Assembly: GCA_022567815.1 (NCBI GenBank)
Contig: JADFGI010000134.1
Span: forward strand, 1 to 7,941
Length of the DNA stretch: 7,941 nt
DNA from: Nitrospinota bacterium
Lineage (GTDB): Bacteria; Nitrospinota; Nitrospinia; Nitrospinales; VA-1
Direction: 5' to 3'
In this document: piece after piece, positions 1-5,622 of the stretch
How the letters are laid out: each line of letters begins with the position of its first letter
How positions within the stretch are numbered: the stretch's first letter is position 1
The notes under the pieces: model-generated
The model's input: the letters and a program-made list of their open reading frames with translations, nothing else
Database searches by the model: none
Told to the model about the DNA's origin: nothing
Program-made: the position numbers and the translations under genes

Positions 1-555
1 CGGGAAACGGAAATCGAGGTTGAACTCAATATCGACGGGACAGGGATACACGATATCCAAACGTCGATTCCCTTTCTCGATCACATGCTTTCCCAACTTT
101 CCCGCCACGGTTATTTCGATCTCAAAATTCGCGCTAAGGGTGATATCGAAATCGATTTTCACCACACCGTAGAGGATATGGGCATCGCCCTGGGGGAAGC
201 GTTCAGCCAGGCGATAGGCGATAAAAAAGGAATTCGCCGATTTGCCCAGGCTTCCGTCCCGTTGAATGAAGCGCTGGCGCATTGCGTTGTCGACATCGCA
301 GGCCGTTCCTATTTTGTTTTCAATCTGGAACTCCCAAAATCCAAAATCGGACAGTTTGACGTCGAACTGGTGCCGGAGTTTTTCCAGGCTTTTTCAGCCA
401 ACAGCGGCATCACCCTTCATTTCAACGCCGAATACTGGACCAACCTGCACCACATCATTGAAGCCCTGTTCAAGTCGTTTGCCCGCGCCCTGGACCAGGC
501 TTGTTCTCTCGATTCCCGGTCAAGTGAAGTTCCTTCCACAAAAGGCAAGTTGTAA
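1..555 (+). CDS. hisB: Imidazoleglycerol-phosphate dehydratase, 5' end missing
   Basis: HisB dehydrates imidazole glycerol phosphate to imidazole acetol phosphate in cytosolic histidine biosynthesis. The frame is open from base 1, so the N-terminus lies outside the window. The visible 184 residues begin RETEIEVELNIDGTG, a typical start for the family, so probably only about 10 residues are missing. Family motifs appear in order: FLDHML with SRHG, the metal-binding HHTVED, and near the C-terminus the second metal-binding HHIIEALFKSFARAL, followed by the usual PSTKG ending. The protein is monofunctional, with no phosphatase domain fused in the visible part. The TAA stop is followed immediately by the GTG start of hisH, which indicates one transcript with coupled translation. 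Identity is near certain from these motifs. Confidence 0.96.
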   Translation, partial: RETEIEVELNIDGTGIHDIQTSIPFLDHMLSQLSRHGYFDLKIRAKGDIEIDFHHTVEDMGIALGEAFSQAIGDKKGIRRFAQASVPLNEALAHCVVDIAGRSYFVFNLELPKSKIGQFDVELVPEFFQAFSANSGITLHFNAEYWTNLHHIIEALFKSFARALDQACSLDSRSSEVPSTKGKL

Positions 556-1185
556 GTGATTGCCGTCATCGATTACGGCATGGGCAACCTGCGCTCAGTC
601 CAAAAAGCCTTGGAAGCCGTCGGCGCCAAAGCGGTGGTTACCCGAAAACCTGCGGACATTCTATCCGCGTCGTCCGTTGTTCTTCCCGGAGTAGGAGCCT
701 TCAGGGACTGCATGGCCAACCTGCAACGGTTCGGCCTTGTGGACGTGGTTCATAAATCCATCCAAAGCGGAAAACCTTTTTTGGGAATCTGTCTCGGCTT
801 GCAGTTGTTGTTTCATCAGAGCGAGGAATTCGGCCAGGTTCCCGGATTGGAAATTCTCCCTGGAGACGTGGTGGGTTTTGCCGGAAGAATTTCAGACTCG
901 GCAACCGGTTCCCCCCTCAAGATTCCCCACATGGGCTGGAATACCGTTCAGGTGCAAAAAAGCAATCTCCTCTTTAAGTCGATCCCCGACAAGTCCTATT
1001 TTTATTTTGTCCATTCCTATTATGTTGTTCCCAAACAGTCCGATGACATCGCCACCACCACCCAATATGGGATCGAGTTTGTGTCCAGCATTCATCACGA
1101 AAACATTTACGCCTTTCAATTCCATCCCGAAAAGAGCCAAAAGCTGGGTTTGACGCTTCTCAAAAATTTTTCAGAACTCCAGTAA
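556..1185 (+). CDS. hisH: Imidazole glycerol phosphate synthase, glutaminase subunit HisH
   Basis: HisH hydrolyses glutamine and passes ammonia to HisF, which makes imidazole glycerol phosphate and AICAR. It is a class I glutamine amidotransferase of 209 residues, the usual length. It starts with the family signature IAVIDYGMGN. The oxyanion region PGVGAF is at 44-49. The nucleophile Cys79 sits in GKPFLGICLGLQLLF, and the catalytic His190 and Glu192 sit in FQFHPEKSQ. HMGWN (125-129) and the FVHSYY segment (151-156) are also typical. The GTG start is chosen because it gives the canonical N-terminus and directly abuts the hisB stop. An AAAGG in the hisB end can serve as ribosome binding site. 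The partner hisF and hisA are not downstream here, so they must lie elsewhere. Confidence 0.96.
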   Translation: MIAVIDYGMGNLRSVQKALEAVGAKAVVTRKPADILSASSVVLPGVGAFRDCMANLQRFGLVDVVHKSIQSGKPFLGICLGLQLLFHQSEEFGQVPGLEILPGDVVGFAGRISDSATGSPLKIPHMGWNTVQVQKSNLLFKSIPDKSYFYFVHSYYVVPKQSDDIATTTQYGIEFVSSIHHENIYAFQFHPEKSQKLGLTLLKNFSELQ

Positions 1186-1218
1186 GCCATTTTCATCCAA
1201 TGTGTGGCTTGGCCGGTG

Positions 1219-1247
1219 TTGGCGGTAGTTTGCCCCTGGGGTATCCT
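1219..1247 (+). promoter_or_regulatory. Possible sigma70-type promoter before the EamA transporter
   Basis: In the hisH-transporter gap, TTGGCG (1219-1224) and TATCCT (1242-1247) are separated by 17 bases. Each hexamer matches the sigma70 consensus at four of six positions. The placement, about 37 bases before the TTG start, fits a separate promoter for the transporter. This rests on pattern only, and a read-through transcript from hisH is equally possible. No convincing terminator follows hisH. Confidence 0.3.
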
Positions 1248-1283
1248 GTTTTTTCCTTGAACACTTTTAGATGGGTTGCTTGA

Positions 1284-2198
1284 TTGAATTCCACAAAAAC
1301 AGAACAAAATGCGGATTATCTTCGGGGTATTTCTTTCGTGATGGTCACGACCCTGTTGTGGGGATTTTTGCCTATCATCCTGAAAATTGCCCTGAACCAA
1401 TTTTCATCCGGAACCATCGCCTGTTTCCGGTTCTTTTTTGCATTTATAGTTCTTTATCTCATTCTTTCCGTGAAAGGTTCCCAGCCTTCCGGGTTTTTAA
1501 AAAAGCCTCCATTACTGGGAATTTTAGCCGGGGCGTCGCTTGCGGCCAATTATTTCGGAATGACCGAGAGCGTGAACCTCAGCAGTCCATCCAACGCGGC
1601 GGTTCTCATTCAACTCGCTCCGGTAATTCTGGTCATTGTCGGGGTGGCGTTTTTTAAAGAGCGGGTGAACTGGGAACAATTTTCAGGGTTTGTCATTGCG
1701 GCATTGGGGTTTTCCCTGTTTTATATCGATCAACTGGGAAACGTGAAGGATATTGAACTCTATTCCTCCGCCACGGTTTACATCGTATTCGCCGCAGTAG
1801 TATGGGTTCTTTACATTTCCTGCCAGAAAATTCTCAGCCGGACCTACAGTGCGCAAATGTTGAATCTTCTGGTTTACGGAGTGGCGGCGCTGGCGCTGGT
1901 TTTCAAGGTCCAATGGACGGAATTTTCAGGAATAGGATGGCAGGGGTGGACGTTGCTGGTGGTCTTAGGAATCAACACCCTTCTCGCCTACGGAGCCTTG
2001 GCCGAGGCGGTCAAATATATTCCCTTGACCGTCATCAGCCCCGTGATCACGCTGAATCCTTTAATTACCCTGTCAGCGATGCTCGTCCTGCCGCAATTCA
2101 CAGCCGGCATATTGGTTCCGGAGACCATCGGGACCGGGGGGTATATTGGTGCGGTCATTGCCGTCACTGGAGTGGTCCTGGTGCTTGCCAGGAAATAA
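1284..2198 (+). CDS. EamA/DMT-superfamily transporter, ten membrane segments
   Basis: This is an inner-membrane protein of 304 residues with about ten hydrophobic segments arranged as two EamA repeats (roughly 14-147 and 163-302), the usual size of the drug/metabolite transporter superfamily. Family-like features include LLWGFLPIILKIAL in the first helix, FRFFFAFIVLY in the second, and the end-of-repeat patterns VAFFKERVNWEQFSGFVIAALG and GGYIGAVIAVTGVVLVLA. Members export amino acids, purines or other metabolites, but the sequence does not reveal the substrate. The start is TTG at 1284 because an in-frame TGA stands directly before it (1281-1283). The only other early starts, GTG 1338 and ATG 1341, fall inside the first helix. 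No strong ribosome binding site is visible. The gene follows hisH but has no obvious role in histidine synthesis. Confidence 0.88.
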   Translation: MNSTKTEQNADYLRGISFVMVTTLLWGFLPIILKIALNQFSSGTIACFRFFFAFIVLYLILSVKGSQPSGFLKKPPLLGILAGASLAANYFGMTESVNLSSPSNAAVLIQLAPVILVIVGVAFFKERVNWEQFSGFVIAALGFSLFYIDQLGNVKDIELYSSATVYIVFAAVVWVLYISCQKILSRTYSAQMLNLLVYGVAALALVFKVQWTEFSGIGWQGWTLLVVLGINTLLAYGALAEAVKYIPLTVISPVITLNPLITLSAMLVLPQFTAGILVPETIGTGGYIGAVIAVTGVVLVLARK

Positions 2199-2240
2199 AT
2201 CGTTTGAAAATACGCTGGGGTGGCAGATTGTTCCTTTAAA

Positions 2241-2279
2241 AAACCTTTCTCACGCAAAGCCGCCAAGGCGCAAAGGTTT
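2241..2279. repeat. CGCAAAG-type repeat, left flank of the GxxExxY gene
   Basis: This intergenic repeat contains CGCAAAG twice (2253-2259 and 2269-2275) around a CCGCCAAGG core. Its edges AAACCTTT (2241-2248) and AAAGGTTT (2272-2279) form a perfect 8-base inverted repeat. Read on the plus strand it has CTCACGC, CCAAG and CGCAAAG in the same order as the minus-strand reading of 2668-2692, so the two copies face each other across the GxxExxY gene. The repeat overlaps the restored stop codon of that gene (2278-2280). It could also act as a weak transcription end between the convergent transporter and GxxExxY genes, though no long T-run follows. Confidence 0.6.
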
Positions 2280-2663
2280 ATTCTTCGAGTCCATTGACAA
2301 TTCTGAAAATACCATTTTTAATTAAAGCCGATCCAAAATTTATCAAAAGCCCTAATTTTTGTCTGTCAACCGAAGGTAGGTTAATAATTGCTTTTTATGA
2401 ACCGGTGCAATGCTTTCAATTGACTTTAATTCGATGATGAGCAAATTTTCCACAATGATATCCGCCCGAAAACCTTCATCAAAAACCAATCCATCAAATT
2501 TAATCCGAATGGCTTTTTGACGTTCAACAAACAATCCTCTTTTTTCTAGTTCATGACATAGGATGGTTTCATAAACCGATTCGAGCAACCCAGGACCGAT
2601 GGTGGAGTGTATTTGATAAGACGCATCAACAACTTCTTTAGCGATGGCGTTTTCTTTACCCAT
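2278..2663 (-). pseudogene. GxxExxY family protein (PD-(D/E)XK-like), frameshifted near the 3' end
   Basis: This is a small protein of the GxxExxY family (TIGR04256 type), thought to be related to PD-(D/E)XK nucleases, with no firmly known function. The family signature is GLLESVY (residues 25-31). Asp68, then Glu78-x-Lys80 in IIELKS, and Gln92 match the expected catalytic pattern. The open frame stops after 103 residues at TDKN (stop 2352-2354). Shifting frame after the A-run (T-run 2356-2360 on the plus strand) continues with LGLLINFG and FRIVNGL, the normal family C-terminus, and ends with TAA at 2278-2280. Adding one base to that run would restore 128 residues, the usual size. The start ATG at 2661-2663 has AAAGGA upstream. 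The defect may be a true mutation, a read error or slippage on the A-run. Confidence 0.85.
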
Positions 2664-2667
2664 TTTT

Positions 2668-2692
2668 CCTTTTCTTTGCGACTTGGCGTGAG
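2668..2692. repeat. CGCAAAG-type repeat, right flank of the GxxExxY gene
   Basis: On the minus strand this reads CCTCACGCCAAGTCGCAAAG and then AAAGG, a shorter relative of the repeat at 2241-2279 in inverted orientation. It lacks the second CGCAAAG unit and part of the core. It lies 4 bases upstream of the GxxExxY start codon, and its inner end supplies that gene's ribosome binding site. From general knowledge, repeats of this CGCAAAG kind are widespread in environmental bacteria and often sit next to GxxExxY genes. Confidence 0.55.
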
Positions 2693-2695
2693 GCC

Positions 2696-2761
2696 GAATT
2701 TTATTTACCGGTTGCGGGATTTCATGGCCTGGTCAATTTTGCGTTTGTCATTCAGTTTCTT
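2696..2761 (-). pseudogene. Remnant of an smpB 3' end
   Basis: On the minus strand, 2761 to 2705 reads KKLNDKRKIDQAMKSRNR and then TAA. This matches the last 28 residues of the intact SmpB in this window with a 10-residue internal deletion: KKLHDKR, then the deletion, then EIDKAMKSRN. At DNA level, 2712-2730 is identical to 5076-5094 over 19 bases. GCGTTTGTC and CAGTTTCTT are also shared, and the GAATTTT beyond the stop keeps the same 9-base spacing to the block. The likeness ends near 2761. The methyltransferase stop (2752-2754) lies inside the remnant in another frame. There is no start codon in frame, so it is not expected to be expressed. Confidence 0.75.
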
Positions 2762-3744
2762 ACCTTCACCGCCGTGATGACCCCCGTCGGAATGGCGTCA
2801 ACCCGGAAATGCCTGATCTCTGAAAAACCCTCTTCCTCCAACCATTGAATTTTTTCCTTTACCGGATGCGCTTTCCCGCCTTCGGTGAGCATGCCCATCG
2901 TCAGATTGAACAAGGCATCCTCCTGTGGAGCGGTTTGCTCCTCATCGGTGCAGAATCCGTGAACCACGATTCGGCCGCCGGGTTCCAACGATTTGAAAGT
3001 TTTACGGATCAGGTTTTTGCCCACCGCCCGGTCGTACATATGGATGACATTGGCGAGCAGGATCAGATCATATCCATCACCAAAATCGTCCTTGTTAAAA
3101 TCGCCAGCCCTTGTGTCCACACGGTCTTCCAATCCATAACGCTTGATGTAATCCTTTGCGACGGCGATCACCGGTGGAATGTCGAATACCGTGGCCTTGA
3201 GGTTATCATGCAGTTTAGCCCATTCGAGCGCATACGTCCCAGGCCCCCCACCCACATCGAGCATTTTTCGGGCATCGCCAATGGGCAGTTCCCTTGCCAG
3301 CATCCAGGTGGCCTTGAGTCCCTTGTCGTGCATGGCGTCGATGAAAGCGCGCATTTCCTCCGGCTGATTGCCCAGAACGTCCATGATGCTTTTGACCATT
3401 GTTCCCGATTGGATGAACCTGGGAAGTTCCAGCCAGACGGGCAGGAGGTCGGCGGAGAGACGAATCCACTGTTGCATCGAGTGGTCGCCATCTTGGGTCA
3501 GGTATTTTTGCCATTCGGCGGGCAAATGAAATTTTCCCTTTTCTTTGACGACGATCCCCAGAGCAGTTAATCCGTTGAGCAGTCGTTCCGTGCCTTTCAG
3601 GGAAAGGCTCAACTCCTGCGCGACATCATCTGCGGCGGTTGGGGATTTCAGTGCATCGAATACCCGGAGTTTGTTGGCTGTCATGAGGACGCATGCCGGC
3701 TGGTACGCGTGCAATAGCTTGCCGATTTCCTTTTCAATTTCCAT
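2752..3744 (-). CDS. SAM-dependent O-methyltransferase, COMT-like
   Basis: This is a 330-residue class I methyltransferase of the plant-COMT/hydroxyneurosporene type (Pfam Methyltransf_2). Residues 1-90 form a winged-helix dimerisation domain (TAADDVAQELSLSLKGTERLLNGLTALGIV). The Rossmann domain has the SAM-binding loop MLDVGGGPGTYALEWA (161-176), the post-I acid in ATVFDIPPVI (185-193), AGDFNKDDFGDGYDLILL (213-230) and the family's catalytic-histidine position in ANVIHMYD (His235). LEPGGRIVVH (253-262) follows. Relatives methylate hydroxyls on carotenoids, quinones, polyketides or bacteriochlorophyll precursors, but no biosynthetic neighbour here indicates a substrate. The start ATG gives the standard N-terminus, with only a weak ribosome binding site. 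The stop overlaps an smpB-tail remnant, so the gene's 3' junction looks like a recombination point. Confidence 0.87.
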   Translation of the reverse strand: MEIEKEIGKLLHAYQPACVLMTANKLRVFDALKSPTAADDVAQELSLSLKGTERLLNGLTALGIVVKEKGKFHLPAEWQKYLTQDGDHSMQQWIRLSADLLPVWLELPRFIQSGTMVKSIMDVLGNQPEEMRAFIDAMHDKGLKATWMLARELPIGDARKMLDVGGGPGTYALEWAKLHDNLKATVFDIPPVIAVAKDYIKRYGLEDRVDTRAGDFNKDDFGDGYDLILLANVIHMYDRAVGKNLIRKTFKSLEPGGRIVVHGFCTDEEQTAPQEDALFNLTMGMLTEGGKAHPVKEKIQWLEEEGFSEIRHFRVDAIPTGVITAVKVRN

Positions 3745-3968
3745 TTCGATATCTCAGAAATAATTTGCTGCGATAAAACGTTATTTTAGCAGATGCGACA
3801 CGGAATATTTTGTGTAAAACTTATTTTGGGACAACGAAAAGGGAGCAAAGGCGAGGCTTATTCTAAGTTATAGAGAGCTGGGATAATTTTTAGATCCTGT
3901 TCTTGTCTGCAGGAGGGTTGAAGTTTGGGAGAAGCGGAAATTTACCGAAACTTTAATTTGGCGGGCAA
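3745..3968. other. Gap between the CBS-CheX gene and the methyltransferase, nothing recognised
   Basis: This 224-base spacer lies between two minus-strand genes. I see no convincing hairpin plus T-run, no RNA gene and no open frame with family likeness. It probably contains the methyltransferase promoter, but no pair of hexamers stands out. The length suggests the two genes are transcribed separately. Confidence 0.4.
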
Positions 3969-4901
3969 CTAACTATCTTCTTCTTTCTTTTGGAATATCA
4001 ACCCCAATAAAAACACATGGGTCCCTTCATTTTCAAAAGGGATGAAGGTTTTTGCGGTGCTTAGTTTTTCCACTCCAAACACGCTGTGCCCGCTTCCGAT
4101 AACGGTTGTGGGAAGGCCAATGTCAAAATGAAAGCTTCCTTTGGCATTTTTACTGGTTTTTTCTGAGTGAGTTAAAGTTAAAATCTCTTTTACCAAATGT
4201 GAAATCTCAACTTTAGCATTTCCCGCCATGACATTTGCAATTTCAGCCACCACATTGCAAACATCCTTAATGCTTGTTGCATCTTCGCCAAATATGTCCT
4301 TGTATATTTTTCGGGAAACTTCCTCAGAATAATTGAGGACGATCATGATTTCAACATTTCTTGCTTCATCTGTAAGTTTAATGATGGAGCTGATCTCTCC
4401 CGGTAAATCTTCTGATTCTGTAGGAGGAAGAGGGGAGGCTTCCAGCATAAAATTTCGGAAGGCTTCAAGGGTAGATTTCGAAAAGGAATCGATTAATTTT
4501 TGATCCACACTTTTTCTAATCATATCTTTAAAAGAAAGCATTCCGACGATTTGGTTTTCCTCCATCACGGGGATATGTCGGATTTTGTTTTCGATCATAA
4601 AAATTCTAGCATCTTCAATAGGTGTGGACCGTTCCAATGTAAGTAGGATTCCATTCATGATTTCTGAAACGGTAGTGGTTTCAGGATCCATTCGTTGACC
4701 AATGGCTTTTCGTATAAAGTCCCATTTCGTGACTATTCCCACATGCTCATCATTTTTGTTAACAATGAGGGAGCCTACTCTGTTTTCATTCAGCTGTTTC
4801 AAAAATTCCCGAAGTGTAGAGTCGAAAGGGATAGTTCTGATGGGAGATTTCATGTAAGTGCCAATATTTTCGACAGTTGTCTCTTCAATTGCAGCTTTCA
4901 T
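3969..4901 (-). CDS. CBS-domain pair fused to a CheX-like phosphatase domain
   Basis: This is a soluble 310-residue protein with two parts. Residues 13-133 form a CBS pair: the first repeat runs from MKSPIRTIPFDSTLREFLKQL to VGIVTKWDFIRKAI, the second from VSEIMNGILLTLERSTPIEDA to HIPVMEENQIVGMLSFKDMIRK. Such pairs (Bateman modules) bind adenine nucleotides. Residues about 135-306 resemble CheX/CheC-type CheY-phosphate phosphatases. The helix DVCNVVAEIANVMAGNAK (213-230) carries the ExxN pair Glu220 and Asn223, and GLPTTVIGSG follows at 262-271. A role as a nucleotide-sensing phosphatase of a response regulator is inference. No chemotaxis gene is nearby. GAGG stands just before the ATG. The gene is AT-richer than its neighbours, which is compatible with transfer. 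Confidence 0.8.
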   Translation of the reverse strand: MKAAIEETTVENIGTYMKSPIRTIPFDSTLREFLKQLNENRVGSLIVNKNDEHVGIVTKWDFIRKAIGQRMDPETTTVSEIMNGILLTLERSTPIEDARIFMIENKIRHIPVMEENQIVGMLSFKDMIRKSVDQKLIDSFSKSTLEAFRNFMLEASPLPPTESEDLPGEISSIIKLTDEARNVEIMIVLNYSEEVSRKIYKDIFGEDATSIKDVCNVVAEIANVMAGNAKVEISHLVKEILTLTHSEKTSKNAKGSFHFDIGLPTTVIGSGHSVFGVEKLSTAKTFIPFENEGTHVFLLGLIFQKKEEDS

Positions 4902-5068
4902 AAGCCTCGAACTTTTAAAATTATTAATTTTGGTATGGCTAAATATTACAATACTTTATGAGGGAAAGCTAAAAATATTTTGTCTTACTTATTGATATTA
5001 TTGGATTAATATTGAAAATGCGCCCATTAGGGGCTATTGGGTAAATCCAAAATTGAGGGGAATTTTGC
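4902..5068. other. AT-rich gap between smpB and the CBS-CheX gene
   Basis: This 167-base spacer is strongly AT-rich, especially from 4910 to 5020, and most likely holds the promoter of the CBS-CheX gene. Many hexamers would fit a -10 box, so none is singled out. The segment 5060-5066 (GAATTTT), just past the smpB stop, is shared with the sequence beyond the smpB remnant near 2696-2702. Confidence 0.4.
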
Positions 5069-5527
5069 CTATTGATTGCGGGATTTCATGGCCTTGTCGA
5101 TTTCGCGGACAGCTTCGCGTTTTTTGATCGTTTCGCGTTTGTCGTGCAGTTTCTTGGCTTTGGCGAGAGAGAGCTCAACCTTGGCTTTGCCGCCTTTGAA
5201 GTAGATTTTGAGGGGGATCAGGTTGTAGCCTTTTTCCTTGGTCTTGCCGATCAGTTTGGCGATTTCACGCTTGTTGAGGAGCAGTTTCCTTTTTCGCATG
5301 GGGTGGTGGCTGAACTGGCTGGCGGGAGAGTAGGGATTGATATGAAAATTGTTGAGCCAGACTTCTCCCCGTTCGATGGTGGCATAACTGTCTACCAGAT
5401 TGGCTTTGCCTTCGCGCAGGGATTTCACCTCGGTTCCGCGCAGGACCATTCCCGCCTCGATCGAGTTTTCGATGAAGTAATTGTGCCGCGCCTTTTTGTT
5501 CTGGCAGATGATCTTGATGCCGTCCAT
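5069..5527 (-). CDS. smpB: SsrA (tmRNA)-binding protein SmpB
   Basis: SmpB binds tmRNA and places it in the empty A site of stalled ribosomes for trans-translation, which rescues the ribosome and tags the unfinished protein. The 152-residue length is normal. Family motifs are NKKARHNYFI (10-19), GTEVKSLREGK (31-41), WLNNFHINPYS (57-67), HPMRKRKLLLNKREI (75-89) and the basic C-terminal tail AKKLHDKRETIKKREAVREI (124-143), which enters the mRNA channel. The tail ends in MKSRNQ. The ATG start gives the usual short N-terminus, though the ribosome binding site is weak. The tmRNA gene ssrA is not in this window. The last 28 codons have a shortened, degenerate second copy at 2705-2761. Confidence 0.96.
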   Translation of the reverse strand: MDGIKIICQNKKARHNYFIENSIEAGMVLRGTEVKSLREGKANLVDSYATIERGEVWLNNFHINPYSPASQFSHHPMRKRKLLLNKREIAKLIGKTKEKGYNLIPLKIYFKGGKAKVELSLAKAKKLHDKRETIKKREAVREIDKAMKSRNQ

Positions 5528-5553
5528 GATTTTATCTGAAAAAATTTTGACAG

Positions 5554-5622
5554 GATTAACAGGGCTGTGCGGTAACCCACTACTTTAGGATGGTAATTGG
5601 AATTTGTCCAGCCTGTCTAATC
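5554..5622. repeat. Imperfect inverted repeat between the SAM hydrolase and smpB
   Basis: GATTAACAGGGCTG (5554-5567) and CAGCCTGTCTAATC (5609-5622) can pair over 13 bases with two single-base bulges, around a loop of 41 bases. On the minus strand the structure starts inside the 3' end of the SAM hydrolase gene, includes its TAG stop (5617-5619), and is followed by AAAATTTTTTC before smpB. It could therefore weaken read-through into smpB. The left arm contains GACAGGATTAACAGG, a sequence type I associate with interspersed repeats in environmental bacteria. A true terminator is doubtful because of the long loop and the T-run displaced from the stem. Confidence 0.45.

Noticed and set aside
1232..1240. 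CCCC/GGGG near 1235 followed by T-rich sequence as a hisH terminator
   Set aside because: The two arms are separated by a single base, so no real loop can form, and the T-run is displaced from it. The segment fits the spacer of a promoter better.
1988..2266. Minus-strand open frame over the transporter 3' end
   Set aside because: It overlaps the hydrophobic helices of the EamA protein and reads through the repeat at 2241-2279; there is no family likeness.
2241..2692. CRISPR-like array or tandem repeat made of CGCAAAG units
   Set aside because: There are only two flanking copies in inverted orientation with a gene between them, and no regular spacers.
2705..2751. Small independent peptide gene starting at the ATG that follows the methyltransferase stop
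   Set aside because: That frame ends after nine codons, and the longer frame is explained as an smpB-tail remnant without a start codon.
2845..3570. Open frame of 241 codons on the plus strand within the methyltransferase
   Set aside because: The opposite strand encodes a complete methyltransferase with all SAM-binding motifs; the antisense translation shows no domain pattern.
5022..5034. GCCC-ATTAG-GGGC hairpin downstream of smpB as a terminator
   Set aside because: The stem has only four base pairs and no T-run follows on the minus strand.
5072..5539. Long open frame on the plus strand, antisense to smpB (155 codons)
   Set aside because: It mirrors smpB almost end to end, has no family likeness, and its composition follows from the complementary codons of a strongly conserved gene.
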